Numbered from the stretch's first letter, positions 7,688-15,821 are shown. The stretch is 35,035 nucleotides of DNA from an uncultured Bacteroidales bacterium (GCA_937981765.1 CALJOM010000008.1:1-35035); one strand, 5' to 3'. Notes: generated by a model not told the origin, from the letters alone. Made by a program: numbers and translations.

Positions 7688-8722
7688 ATGATAGTTAACG
7701 GCAAACACTATCGCACCGTCTGGATGGAAGATAAAACGGTATTTATGATAGATCAGAATGCATTACCGTTTAAATTCCAAATTGTAGCCTTTACCAACTA
7801 CCTCGATGTTTGCACAGCCATTCGCAACATGACAACCAGAGGTGCCGGAGCTATTGGAGCAGCCGCTGGTTTTGCCATGGCGCTGGCAGCCAGACAAGCA
7901 CCCAATGAAGAATTCCTGGTCAGAGCCAAGCAAGAAATTGCCTCAACCCGTCCAACAGCCTACAACTTATTTTACTCCTTGGAGAAAGTTTATCAAAAGT
8001 CCAAAATATCAACTGAAGAAGCAATTTATGAAGCACAAAGGCTTTCCCAGGAGAATGCAGACCAAGGCGAAAAAATTGGAGAGTTTGGGGCAACACTTAT
8101 TCGAGACGGAATGCACATTGAAACCCATTGCAATGCCGGCTGGCTTGGCTTTGTGGACTGGGGGAGCGCACTGTCACCTGTTTATAAGGCCAAAAGGCAA
8201 GGGAAATCGGTACATGTATGGGTAGATGAAACCCGCCCGCGAAACCAGGGAGCTCGACTTACAGCTTGGGAATTGTACCAAGAACAAATATCCCACACTA
8301 TTGTTCCCGACAATGCCGGGGCTTTTTTAATGGCTCAAAACAAGGTGGAAATGATTATTGTTGGAGCCGATAGAATTGCGGCAAACGGTGATACAGCCAA
8401 TAAAATCGGCACACTCGAAAAAGCAATTGTAGCCCGCTATTATAACATACCGTTCTATGTAGCAGCCCCTTCGTCAACCTTCGATAAAAATACACCAAAC
8501 GGTAAGCACATTATAATAGAAGAACGAAATTCAGAGGAAGTAACCCACATAACAGGGCAAGACCCGAAGGGAAATAACCAAACTCTACTAATATCTTCTC
8601 CGGGAAGTCCGGCATTTAATCCCTCTTTCGATATTACCCCTGCCACTCTTATAAGTGGGTTTATAACCGACAGAGGAATTATTCCCGCAACATCAGAAGC
8701 TATTAAAAAACTACTTGAATGA
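7688..8722 (+). CDS. mtnA: methylthioribose-1-phosphate isomerase (MtnA family)
   Basis: The 344-residue protein belongs to the aldose-phosphate isomerase family that converts 5-methylthioribose-1-phosphate (or the 5-deoxyribose analogue) to the ribulose form. MTTRGAGAIGAAAG (48-61) is the substrate-loop signature, THCNAG (147-151) carries catalytic Cys148, VDETRPRNQGARLTAWEL (179-196) is the family's most conserved stretch, and GADRIAANGD (226-235) carries catalytic Asp228. Relative to canonical MtnA (RGAPAIG and HCNAGALAT) there are substitutions at GAG and at GWLGFVDWG, so it belongs to a side branch. The next gene, a class II aldolase, overlaps its end by 4 nt (ATGA), pointing to the dihydroxyacetone-phosphate shunt rather than the complete methionine salvage pathway. 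It follows a terminator very closely, so its own promoter must lie inside or before that hairpin. Confidence 0.85.
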   Translation: MIVNGKHYRTVWMEDKTVFMIDQNALPFKFQIVAFTNYLDVCTAIRNMTTRGAGAIGAAAGFAMALAARQAPNEEFLVRAKQEIASTRPTAYNLFYSLEKVYQKSKISTEEAIYEAQRLSQENADQGEKIGEFGATLIRDGMHIETHCNAGWLGFVDWGSALSPVYKAKRQGKSVHVWVDETRPRNQGARLTAWELYQEQISHTIVPDNAGAFLMAQNKVEMIIVGADRIAANGDTANKIGTLEKAIVARYYNIPFYVAAPSSTFDKNTPNGKHIIIEERNSEEVTHITGQDPKGNNQTLLISSPGSPAFNPSFDITPATLISGFITDRGIIPATSEAIKKLLE

Positions 8723-9357
8723 TCTCGCTCTTCTTCCTTCGGCAAAAAAAAGCTGTCGCTAAAACCATGCGTAGATTATACCAACGACAACTCACTACGG
8801 CAAGTGGAGGAAACATCAGTGTCCGAAAGGCGAGTTACCTCATAATAACTCCATCACAAATAGACAAAGGAGCATTAACCTACCGAAACATTGCCATACT
8901 GACCTTGGAAGGGAAAAATCTCACACCAAGAGTCAAAACCAGTATGGAAAGTGAAATGCACCGTTTAATCTACCAAACACGCCCGGATGTAAATGCCATT
9001 GTCCACGCACACCCTCCTTTTGCAACAGTCTTCACTGCAGAGCCTAACCTTTTGAATACAAAAATCACCGGAGAATCTTATTTCGTACTTGGAGAGATAG
9101 GTTTTGCACCCTATAGAATGATGGGAAGCCTACAACTTGCTGAAATTACTGCCGAAATAGCTCAAAAACACAATGTTATTTTCCTGCAACATCACGGAGT
9201 AGTTGCTTTAGGTAAAGAGCTAACCGAAGCCTTCGACCGGATGGAAGTGGTTGAAAACATTGCCAAAACAACTACTGCCAGAAAAATATTAGGTATTGAG
9301 GCTTATATCCCAGAAAACGAAATCGAAAACATTAAAAACAAGTTCAATTTACCTTGA
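8719..9357 (+). CDS. class II aldolase (fuculose-1-phosphate aldolase/Ald2-like)
   Basis: This 212-residue zinc aldolase has all metal ligands of the family: SMESEMH with Glu77, HAHPP with His96 and His98, and QHHGV with His159. ASGGNISVR (29-36) is the phosphate-binding loop shared with L-fuculose-1-phosphate aldolase. GEIGFAPYRMMGSLQLAE matches the conserved APY..pGS.eLA segment. Length and motifs fit FucA/Ald2. MtnB dehydratases share the fold, so a methylthioribulose-1-phosphate dehydratase role remains possible. The 4-nt overlap with mtnA shows translational coupling. Ald2-type enzymes cleave methylthioribulose-1-phosphate or deoxyribulose-1-phosphate to dihydroxyacetone phosphate plus an aldehyde, which would fit. 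No kinase or phosphorylase for the preceding steps is in the window. Confidence 0.8.
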   Translation: MISLFFLRQKKAVAKTMRRLYQRQLTTASGGNISVRKASYLIITPSQIDKGALTYRNIAILTLEGKNLTPRVKTSMESEMHRLIYQTRPDVNAIVHAHPPFATVFTAEPNLLNTKITGESYFVLGEIGFAPYRMMGSLQLAEITAEIAQKHNVIFLQHHGVVALGKELTEAFDRMEVVENIAKTTTARKILGIEAYIPENEIENIKNKFNLP

Positions 9358-9497
9358 CCGTTGTTTGTTTAAAAACACATATCGCTTGTTGATAACCCCC
9401 CACCGTTCAAAAAAAACATAATTTTTCTCGAACAATTTAAGAGGAATCAACAAAAAAAAGTTATTTTTGATAGGCATTTGAGAATAGTTTATCAACC

Positions 9498-9932
9498 ATG
9501 AATACACTAACCAAATTTTTCTTGATTTTCTTTCTTTTCAATACAGTTCTAGACATAAAAGCCCAGTGCGACCAATCCCTGTTCGACCAATCCAAACTAG
9601 AGCTTGGCAAACACACCTATTTGCAACATTTTCGAATCAGGTCGGCAAAACATAACCCCAACGCCACCAGCGCCCAATTTGCGGTACAGCTCACCAAAGG
9701 TAACACATATTTAATTACAGCCGTAAACGATGCCAGCCTTCAGGGAAAAGCCATAGTAAAATTATACGACGATTTTAAATACTACACCGGGAACTTAACT
9801 GCGGATGAAAGAATACTAAAAGGCTTCTCTTTTACTTGCAACAAAACTGGAGTATATTATCTCACCGTAAAATTTGACAATAATGGGCCAGGGTGCGCCT
9901 TTATCTTTTTATCGCTTATTAACAAAGAATAG
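9498..9932 (+). CDS. small secreted protein of unknown function
   Basis: The 144-residue product starts with a clear signal peptide (KFFLIFFLFNTVLDIKA, cleavage probably after AQ near residue 23). The mature part has Cys residues near its start (CDQSLFDQ), in the middle (FTCNKTG) and near the end (GPGCAFIF), suggesting a disulfide. It looks beta-rich: TKGNTYLITAVND and GVYYLTVKFDNNGPGC are the kind of strands found in jelly-roll or pre-peptidase-C-like domains that sense or present ligands outside the cell. I do not recognise the family. A TATTTTTG -7-like box lies at 9462-9469, without a good -33 partner. It stands alone between the aldolase gene and the leucine-rich-repeat gene. Confidence 0.7.
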   Translation: MNTLTKFFLIFFLFNTVLDIKAQCDQSLFDQSKLELGKHTYLQHFRIRSAKHNPNATSAQFAVQLTKGNTYLITAVNDASLQGKAIVKLYDDFKYYTGNLTADERILKGFSFTCNKTGVYYLTVKFDNNGPGCAFIFLSLINKE

Positions 9933-9956
9933 AAATTTAAGATTGGTAACGAAAAA

Positions 9957-9987
9957 TTGTGTTTCTGTATTTAAAAAACTACCTTTG
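9957..9987 (+). promoter_or_regulatory. promoter for the leucine-rich-repeat gene
   Basis: TTG at 9957-9959 and TACCTTTG at 9980-9987 are 20 nt apart, matching the Bacteroidota housekeeping promoter. The ATG at 10010 lies 22 nt beyond the -7 box, so the leader is short. Confidence 0.6.
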
Positions 9988-10009
9988 CCCTTAGGAAATT
10001 TCAGACTCC

Positions 10010-10930
10010 ATGGAATTAGATGAAATAAAACAGGTTATTAAATACACCAAAGAAAACCAACTCACGCGGCTTGATCTCTCAAACCGTGAAATTAGAGTTC
10101 TTCCTCCTGAAATTGGAGACCTAATCAACCTGGAGCATCTCGACCTGAGCTACAACTATATTGAAGAAATTCCCCCTGAAATAGGAAAATTGGTAAACCT
10201 GAAATCGCTTCTTCTTTTACGAAACGAAATTCGATATATTCCGCCCGAAATAGGAAACCTCAGAAGTTTAGTGCTGTTGGATATAAGTCATAATCGTTTC
10301 TACGAACTTCCACCAACCATAGGCTACCTTACAGAATTGCGTACTCTGGATGCTAGTTATGGACTCCTAAAGAGGCTCCCTATTGAATTCATATATCTGT
10401 TAAGTCTGCGCGAACTCTATCTTGAAGAAAATCCTTTCGAGTTTCCACCGCTAAAGGTAGTAAAACGTGGGCTTTATGCCACCATGCACTTTCTTACTGC
10501 CGAAAAAAAGAAACTCGACGCATCAAAAGTAGTGATTCAGGTTTTTAACCTCCCTGAAACCTTGCACAAACCATTCCGGCAATATCTTGGCTATTTCAAC
10601 GACATTATTTCATCCATAAATCAACAGGAAGTATTTTTCGATATTAAGTTCATCAAGCACAATTACGAAGGCGAGTTAGAACTTAAATCAGAAGTAACAA
10701 ACTATTTGTACGATTTTCTGCATTTTGTTCGCGAGAAAATTGAGGAAGTTAAAAACGATCCTAATCCACCAAATTTAAGTCTTTGGGATTTACAAATTGC
10801 TGAACTTCGCACCCACATCGATCAGGTGAGCCGTGCTATTGACGATAAAGTCAATGAGATAAAAGAGTTACAAAATAAGTTAAACTTCTTTCTGGAAACT
10901 CTTGATAAAAAAACCGGACATAAAGAATAG
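10010..10930 (+). CDS. cytoplasmic leucine-rich-repeat protein
   Basis: The 306-residue protein has no signal peptide. From about residue 17 to 145 it carries five to six leucine-rich repeats of about 23 residues, with the pattern LxxLdLSxNxIxxIPPEIGxLxxL (for example HLDLSYNYIEEIPPEIGKL and LLDISHNRFYELPPTIGYL). The PPEIG form is that of bacterial cytoplasmic and Roco-type repeats rather than internalins. Residues about 165-260 form a separate domain containing VIQVFNLPETLHKPFRQYL, which I do not recognise. Residues about 265-300 are a probable coiled coil (DDKVNEIKELQNKLNFFLETL). A protein-protein interaction role is likely; the partner is unknown. It has its own promoter and is convergent with the Nudix gene, 16 nt away. 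Confidence 0.8.
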   Translation: MELDEIKQVIKYTKENQLTRLDLSNREIRVLPPEIGDLINLEHLDLSYNYIEEIPPEIGKLVNLKSLLLLRNEIRYIPPEIGNLRSLVLLDISHNRFYELPPTIGYLTELRTLDASYGLLKRLPIEFIYLLSLRELYLEENPFEFPPLKVVKRGLYATMHFLTAEKKKLDASKVVIQVFNLPETLHKPFRQYLGYFNDIISSINQQEVFFDIKFIKHNYEGELELKSEVTNYLYDFLHFVREKIEEVKNDPNPPNLSLWDLQIAELRTHIDQVSRAIDDKVNEIKELQNKLNFFLETLDKKTGHKE

Positions 10931-10946
10931 CACAACAGAATGTTTA

Positions 10947-11555
10947 TTAAATTAATTCCAGAAATTCGCTTAATATCATAGCGGTTGCTCCCCAAATTTT
11001 GTGGTTGGCTGCCTGCCAATGGGGCGCCTCAAACCTGTAGTTTTTTCCCTCAAAAATTCCTGACTTAACCGAATCGAAATTAAGTTCCGAAACTGGTATT
11101 TTAAAAACTTCCTCCACCTCCCGATAATCGATTTTCCCATAACCCAAAATAGGGACTACAGCCACAAAAGGATGTACCATTAGATCGCTTACGGGAATGA
11201 AAAGAGGGCTGAGTTCTCCAATGATCTGGTTTTTACTAACAAAAACACCTATTTCCTCCATTGTTTCCCGAATGGCTGTATCGAGAGGTGATTGATCGAG
11301 CAAAGGATCGAACTTGCCTCCGGGAAAGGCAATCTGCCCACTGTGTGCTCCATTATACACGGTTCGTTTAATAAACGTGATTGACGGAATTCCTGTTGGA
11401 AAATCTACAATCAACAAAACCGCACTTTTCTGAGGATTGGCATTTCCGGGGTAAAGCCTACGATTGTTAGGCATTAGCCTACGGTGTGCCTTCTCGCCCG
11501 GGAGTCCTGTGGCTATATTATTTTGAAACCGATGAATGAAGGTTTCAGGATTCAT
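10947..11555 (-). CDS. CoA-pyrophosphatase-type Nudix hydrolase
   Basis: The 202-residue protein contains HSGQIAFPGGKFD (71-83), which matches the NuCoA motif upstream of the Nudix box, and then SPLDTAIRETMEEIG (89-103) with the catalytic REtmEE core. Enzymes with this combination hydrolyse coenzyme A and its derivatives to 3',5'-ADP and phosphopantetheine. In the Nudix box the first Glu position is occupied by Asp/Gln, which is usual for the CoA-specific branch. It starts 2 nt after the stop codon of tyrS on the same strand, so it is the last gene of the minus-strand cluster. The pairing with tyrS is probably only transcriptional. Confidence 0.85.
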   Translation of the reverse strand: MNPETFIHRFQNNIATGLPGEKAHRRLMPNNRRLYPGNANPQKSAVLLIVDFPTGIPSITFIKRTVYNGAHSGQIAFPGGKFDPLLDQSPLDTAIRETMEEIGVFVSKNQIIGELSPLFIPVSDLMVHPFVAVVPILGYGKIDYREVEEVFKIPVSELNFDSVKSGIFEGKNYRFEAPHWQAANHKIWGATAMILSEFLELI

Positions 11556-11557
11556 TA

Positions 11558-12853
11558 CTACTCAACGGTAATAAGTGAATAGCTTTTCTTGCCTTTTTGA
11601 ATTAGCAGATATTTATTGTTAATCAAAAAGTTGCTGTCCACAACCATATCCTGCTCCGACACCTTTTGTTTGTTGATACTTAACCCTCCACCTTGGAGCG
11701 TGCGACGGAATTCGCCTTTTGATTCAAAAATTGGCGTGGCTTCGGTTAATAAATGAATCAATGTAAGTCCATGGTTAAAATCATTTCTGGAAATAGTAAA
11801 AGTGGGCACACCGTCGAAAATTGCCAGCAAAGTTTTTTCATCAAGTTGCTGCAGCATTTCAAATGTTCCCTTTCCAAAAAGGATTTCCGACGCCTGAGCT
11901 GCTTTTTCGTATTCTTCGGTACCATGCACCATTACCGTAACCTCCGAAGCTAGCCGCTTTTGCAACAAACGCAAATGGGGTTCCTTATTGTGGCTTTCGA
12001 TTAGGTTTTCTATAGTTTCCTTGGTAAGTAGGGTAAAAATTTTGATATATTTTTCTGCGTCCTGATCGGAAACATTCAGCCAAAATTGATAAAACTGATA
12101 CGGACTGGTATAACGGGCATCCAGCCAAACGTTTCCTTTTTCGGTTTTTCCAAATTTGCCTCCATCGGCTTTGGTAATCAACGGACAAGTTATTGCAAAA
12201 GCCTCTCCTCCCAATTTTCGACGAATAAGTTCAGTTCCGGTTGTGATATTTCCCCACTGATCGGAACCCCCCATTTGCAGCTTACAGTTGTAGGTTTTGA
12301 ACAGTTCCAAATAATCGGTGCCCTGCACAAGTTGGTAAGAGAACTCGGTAAACGACATTCCTTCCTTATCTTCTCCACTAAGGCGTTTTTTAACGCTATC
12401 TTTGGCCATCATGTAATTTACGGTAATGTGTTTCCCGATCTCCCGTATAAAATCAAGAAACGAATATTTCGACATCCAGTCGTAGTTGTTGACAACAATG
12501 GCGCTGGACGGAGAATCGTCGAAACGCAGGAATCGCATGGCTTGCTGACGGATTGCTTCCTGATTATAGCGCAAGGTTTCAAGATCGAGCAGATTTCGTT
12601 CTTCGCGCTTTCCGCTTGGGTCACCAATCATTCCCGTGGCTCCACCTATAAGCAGAATGGGCTTGTGGCCGGCCTCCTGAAAATGCCTGAGCATCATGAG
12701 CGATACCAAATGCCCGATATGAAGCGAGTCGGCAGTAGGATCAATACCCACATATCCTGCTACACGTTCTTTGAGCAACATCTCTTCTGTCCCCGGCATT
12801 ATATTATGAACCATTCCACGCCAAGAGAGTTCTTCTACAAAATTTTTCACCAT
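11558..12853 (-). CDS. tyrS: tyrosyl-tRNA synthetase
   Basis: The 431-residue class I synthetase charges tRNA-Tyr. [17 protein letters not shown] (33-49) includes the HIGH motif, [14 protein letters not shown] (193-206) is the tyrosine-binding signature, and KFGKT (233-237) is the KMSKS-loop equivalent used by bacterial TyrRS. The C-terminal part (about 360-431, with [14 protein letters not shown]) is the S4-like RNA-binding domain. The length is normal. A promoter overlapping the preceding thioesterase gene (12881-12910) suggests it can be transcribed independently of the two upstream genes. The Nudix gene follows after 2 nt. Confidence 0.97.
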   Translation of the reverse strand: MVKNFVEELSWRGMVHNIMPGTEEMLLKERVAGYVGIDPTADSLHIGHLVSLMMLRHFQEAGHKPILLIGGATGMIGDPSGKREERNLLDLETLRYNQEAIRQQAMRFLRFDDSPSSAIVVNNYDWMSKYSFLDFIREIGKHITVNYMMAKDSVKKRLSGEDKEGMSFTEFSYQLVQGTDYLELFKTYNCKLQMGGSDQWGNITTGTELIRRKLGGEAFAITCPLITKADGGKFGKTEKGNVWLDARYTSPYQFYQFWLNVSDQDAEKYIKIFTLLTKETIENLIESHNKEPHLRLLQKRLASEVTVMVHGTEEYEKAAQASEILFGKGTFEMLQQLDEKTLLAIFDGVPTFTISRNDFNHGLTLIHLLTEATPIFESKGEFRRTLQGGGLSINKQKVSEQDMVVDSNFLINNKYLLIQKGKKSYSLITVE

Positions 12854-12880
12854 ACGCTGTACTCAAAATATTTGTCCTGC

Positions 12881-12910
12881 AAAGATGGTGATTTTTTATT
12901 CTTCTGCCAA
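12881..12910 (-). promoter_or_regulatory. likely promoter for tyrS
   Basis: On the minus strand TTG (12908-12910) and CATCTTTG (12881-12888) are 19 nt apart; only the first base of the -7 box departs from TAnnTTTG. It overlaps the 3' end of the thioesterase gene and lies about 27 nt before the tyrS start. Confidence 0.5.
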
Positions 12911-13285
12911 TTTGGCCATGAACTTTTGGTTCTCGATAATAAACCGTTGATGTCTGCCTTGACCGATCAAACCCTTGGAATCGTAAGCCTCCACCTCAAA
13001 TTCAATGCGGCGACGATCAACCTCTACAACTTTACTGATGGCATAAACCTTGTCGCCCGGCAGGGTTGCCTTAAGATGCTTTATACAAATTTCTGTCCCA
13101 ACGCTCGAAAATCCCTGTGGCAAAAATTCCTCGAGGCTTCGATAGGCTGCATTTTCCATAAGTGCAACCAACGCCGGTGTAGAAAAAACCTTCGCAAGCC
13201 CCGATCCGTACTGAGCAGCTGTGTGTTTTTCTTCAACAATCTGTTCAACCTTAAAGGTGTGTCCTACTGGTATCTTTATCTCCAT
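12896..13285 (-). CDS. hotdog-fold thioesterase, FlK-like
   Basis: The 129-residue single-domain protein matches the thioesterase family that includes the fluoroacetyl-CoA thioesterase FlK. FSTPALVALMENAA supplies Thr36 and Glu44, and GTEICIKHLKATLPGD supplies His70. These three correspond in order and spacing to the FlK catalytic Thr-Glu-His set. The C-terminal half (EFEVEAYDSKGLIGQGRHQRFII) is the usual hotdog strand region. Homologues in bacteria without organofluorine metabolism are common, so the real substrate is probably another small acyl-CoA. It lies between the M50 protease gene (21 nt upstream) and tyrS (42 nt downstream), all on the minus strand. Confidence 0.8.
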   Translation of the reverse strand: MEIKIPVGHTFKVEQIVEEKHTAAQYGSGLAKVFSTPALVALMENAAYRSLEEFLPQGFSSVGTEICIKHLKATLPGDKVYAISKVVEVDRRRIEFEVEAYDSKGLIGQGRHQRFIIENQKFMAKLAEE

Positions 13286-13306
13286 AATTTTTGTAATTTA
13301 AGCAGG

Positions 13307-14236
13307 TTACCATGCTGAATTAATTAGTCCTTTCCCGCGAATAAGATTGTAAATGGTAAGACCAATGTATGAAATCAGAAAATTAAGTCCCGATATAATG
13401 ACTGCATACATAAACAAAGCCCCCAACACTCCCAAAAATGCGTTGATTTGGGGTGCATAGGTTAATAATTTTAGGTATTGCCAAAAATTTCCCAGATAGA
13501 GATGCAAACCAAAAGCCTCTATCAGCATTAGGATCAAATTATAAAAAAGCAATGCCAATACGATAGTAACTAAACCGCCTTTTGCTCCTTTGATATCCTG
13601 AGGACTTAGCTCCATGTGCGATGCAACACAAAATGAAAAATAAAGAAAAACCCAGAACATCCAATTGGCAAAATTAGCCCTGTTGAAAATTGTCTGAAAA
13701 AACAACGATGTAGTAACTTTAAGACTTTCAACGACGGAAGTCATACCGCCTGCCTGCAAATCCTGCGCCATGGCTACCGAATGCTTTTCGATAGAAGAAA
13801 AAGCCACTAAAAAGCTTGGCATAAGGTAATATAGAGCAGCATAAAGAACTAACGACCCAAAAAGAATGGGGCCAATTCCAATGAAAAAGTTGCCAATTTT
13901 TTGATAAGTACTCTGTGTGTTATAGGAGTGGTTTACATAGCCCAGAGTTCCATCGTCAGGATTAGGATTGTAGAACCTGATTTCGTTAATCTTATGCCCA
14001 AAAATAATGCAGAAAATGGCGTGGCCAAGTTCATGCACCGGCGTTCCAATCCACCCTGTAAAAACAACATCCATTTTGTAACCTACCGATTTTACATAGG
14101 TTCGACGTGTAAAACGTGCCAGCAAATAAAGAATCAATCCAAAAATAAAAATTAATCCCAAAAGCCAAAGCAACTGTCCGAAGGTTGTAAGAACCACGTC
14201 GGACAAAAATTCCAAAATACTATTCATCGTTTTCAC
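13307..14236 (-). CDS. M50-type membrane metalloprotease (site-2-protease-like)
   Basis: The 309-residue protein is strongly hydrophobic with about five to six membrane segments (about 15-40, 60-85, 118-140, 195-212, 220-245, 265-295). TPVHELGHAIFCIIFGH in the second segment gives the zinc motif HELGH (His68, Glu69, His72), characteristic of the M50/M50B intramembrane proteases. The following NPNPDDGTLGYV, with acidic residues soon after the zinc motif, resembles the PF13398 branch rather than classical RseP, and no PDZ domain is present. A third zinc ligand in a later helix is not obvious to me. It is the first gene of the minus-strand cluster that continues with the thioesterase. Substrate unknown. 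Confidence 0.7.
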   Translation of the reverse strand: MKTMNSILEFLSDVVLTTFGQLLWLLGLIFIFGLILYLLARFTRRTYVKSVGYKMDVVFTGWIGTPVHELGHAIFCIIFGHKINEIRFYNPNPDDGTLGYVNHSYNTQSTYQKIGNFFIGIGPILFGSLVLYAALYYLMPSFLVAFSSIEKHSVAMAQDLQAGGMTSVVESLKVTTSLFFQTIFNRANFANWMFWVFLYFSFCVASHMELSPQDIKGAKGGLVTIVLALLFYNLILMLIEAFGLHLYLGNFWQYLKLLTYAPQINAFLGVLGALFMYAVIISGLNFLISYIGLTIYNLIRGKGLINSAW

Positions 14237-14380
14237 ATATCCGTTTGATTAATGACAGGACTAAAATACAAACTATTTCTTTGAAAAACACGAAATGGAT
14301 TTTTTTTTACCTCCCCTGATTAAATACGGGTTGCAAAGGGCAGCGTAACCATTTGAAAAGGTGTTCTAAAACTATTTTTG

Positions 14381-14411
14381 TTGAAACTTATGGTTAGATT
14401 TTATATCTTCG
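14381..14411 (+). promoter_or_regulatory. promoter for the saccharopine dehydrogenase gene
   Basis: TTG at 14381-14383 and TATCTTCG at 14404-14411 are 20 nt apart. The -7 box differs from TAnnTTTG only in the seventh base. The ATG at 14431 lies 20 nt downstream. Confidence 0.55.
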
Positions 14412-14430
14412 CCCTCAAAAATAAGAAACT

Positions 14431-15645
14431 ATGGGCAAGAAGTTAACCTTTGGAATTCTGCGCGAAACAAAAATCCCCCCCGATAAGCGAGTCCCGCTCA
14501 CTCCCCAACAAGTAGTTGAAGCCGAAAAAAAATATCCCGAAATTGAAATATATGTTCAACCCAGCGAACTACGTTGCTATACCAACAATGAGTATGAAAT
14601 GGCTGGCGTTAAGATGAGCCAAGATTTAAGCCATTGCGATATATTGATCGGGGTTAAAGAGGTTGATAAAAAAACGTTTATTGAGGATAAAACTTATTTA
14701 TTTTTTGCTCATGTAGCCAAAAAGCAAGCCCATAACCGAGCAATGTTGCAGGAGATGATGCGGAAAAAAATTACCCTTATTGACTATGAATACCTAACCC
14801 ACCCCGAAGGGCAAAGAATTATAGCTTTCGGACACTGGGCTGGAGTAGTTGGAGCTTTCAACGGAATACGTGGCTGGGGATTGCGTAGCGGGCTGTTCAA
14901 CATCAAACCGGCTCATGAGTTTCATGATATGGCCGAAATGTATGAAGAATTAAAAAACATTAAACTTCCACCGATAAAAATACTCGTTACAGGCGAGGGA
15001 CGTGTAGCCGGCGGAGCTTTGCAAACCCTAAACCAGCTAAACATAAGAAAGGTTTCGGTAGATGAATTTCTGACACAAAACTTCAACGAACCGGTACTTT
15101 GCCAAATTGGCCCCAAAGATTACGTTAAGCGCAAAGACGGGAAAGCATTCGATTTCGAATATTTTGTGTCGCATCCCGACCAACACGAGAACAACTTTAC
15201 ACGTTTTGCCTACGTTACTGACATGCTGGTAACATGCCACTATTGGGATAACCGATCGCCTCGCTTCTTAACCCCCGACGATTACAAACACCCAAATTTC
15301 AGAATTGCAATGATTGCCGATATAAGTTGCGATATCGATGGTCCTCTTCCAAGCACATTAAAATCCTCTACCATTGACGATCCGTTCTTTGGATACAATC
15401 GGTTTTCCGGAGCCGAAGATAACCCGTTTGGAGACGACAAAGTAGTAACCGTAATGTCGATAGACAATCTACCGTGTGAACTTCCCAGAGACTCTTCCAA
15501 AGACTTTGGGCGTATGTTTGTCGACCGTGTTATCCCCCATTTCCTTAACGACATCGAGCACGTTATAGAAAGAGCTACCATTCTCAGAAATGGACAACTA
15601 ACACCTCGTTACCAATATCTTGAGGCCTACGCCCGCGGCGAATAA
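14431..15645 (+). CDS. saccharopine dehydrogenase, Lys1-type (L-lysine-forming family)
   Basis: The 404-residue protein belongs to the alanine dehydrogenase/saccharopine dehydrogenase superfamily. GILRETKIPPDKRVPLTP opens the N-terminal domain. LIGVKEV carries Lys76 and FFAHVAK carries His94, matching the acid-base pair Lys77/His96 of yeast Lys1. IDYEYLTHPEGQRIIAFGHW and GPLPSTLKSSTIDDPF are characteristic of the Lys1/LKR branch rather than alanine dehydrogenase. ILVTGEGRVAGGA (about 184-196) is the NAD-binding glycine-rich loop. The predicted reaction interconverts saccharopine with lysine plus 2-oxoglutarate. Direction and physiological role are not clear, because no other lysine or alpha-aminoadipate genes are present. 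It has its own promoter and terminator, so it forms a single-gene unit. Confidence 0.8.
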   Translation: MGKKLTFGILRETKIPPDKRVPLTPQQVVEAEKKYPEIEIYVQPSELRCYTNNEYEMAGVKMSQDLSHCDILIGVKEVDKKTFIEDKTYLFFAHVAKKQAHNRAMLQEMMRKKITLIDYEYLTHPEGQRIIAFGHWAGVVGAFNGIRGWGLRSGLFNIKPAHEFHDMAEMYEELKNIKLPPIKILVTGEGRVAGGALQTLNQLNIRKVSVDEFLTQNFNEPVLCQIGPKDYVKRKDGKAFDFEYFVSHPDQHENNFTRFAYVTDMLVTCHYWDNRSPRFLTPDDYKHPNFRIAMIADISCDIDGPLPSTLKSSTIDDPFFGYNRFSGAEDNPFGDDKVVTVMSIDNLPCELPRDSSKDFGRMFVDRVIPHFLNDIEHVIERATILRNGQLTPRYQYLEAYARGE

Positions 15646-15692
15646 TAGGGAACCTTAAAAAAACAGGCTTAAAAATCTGGAGTTATCCATAC

Positions 15693-15727
15693 TAGGGGCA
15701 TCGACGAAACGTGCCCCTACTTTTTTT
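15693..15727 (+). terminator. intrinsic terminator after the saccharopine dehydrogenase gene
   Basis: TAGGGGCA (15693-15700) pairs with TGCCCCTA (15712-15719) around an 11-nt loop, followed by a run of seven T (15721-15727). It lies 48 nt after the stop codon. Confidence 0.8.
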
Positions 15728-15766
15728 AACAGCACATTTTCAAAGCATCCGTTTTGTAACAGTTTC

Positions 15767-15795
15767 TTTGTTTCGGCAAAATAAAACTATATTTG
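15767..15795 (+). promoter_or_regulatory. likely promoter for the PAP2/phosphoethanolamine transferase pair
   Basis: TATATTTG at 15788-15795 is a perfect -7 box. TTTG at 15767-15770 is 17 nt upstream, slightly closer than the usual 19-21. It argues for the ATG at 15822 as the true start of the next gene. Confidence 0.5.
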
Positions 15796-15821
15796 CAGCC
15801 GTTTACTTCGTGGTTGAGAAA

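Noticed and set aside
12086..13318. 410-codon open frame on the plus strand opposite tyrS and the thioesterase gene
   Set aside because: It is exactly antisense to two well-supported genes, its product has no recognisable motif, and it results from codon bias on the other strand.
15711..15821. N-terminal extension of the PAP2 phosphatase from a GTG start
   Set aside because: The GTG is within the terminator stem-loop of the previous gene and upstream of the -7 box at 15788-15795, so transcripts would not include it.
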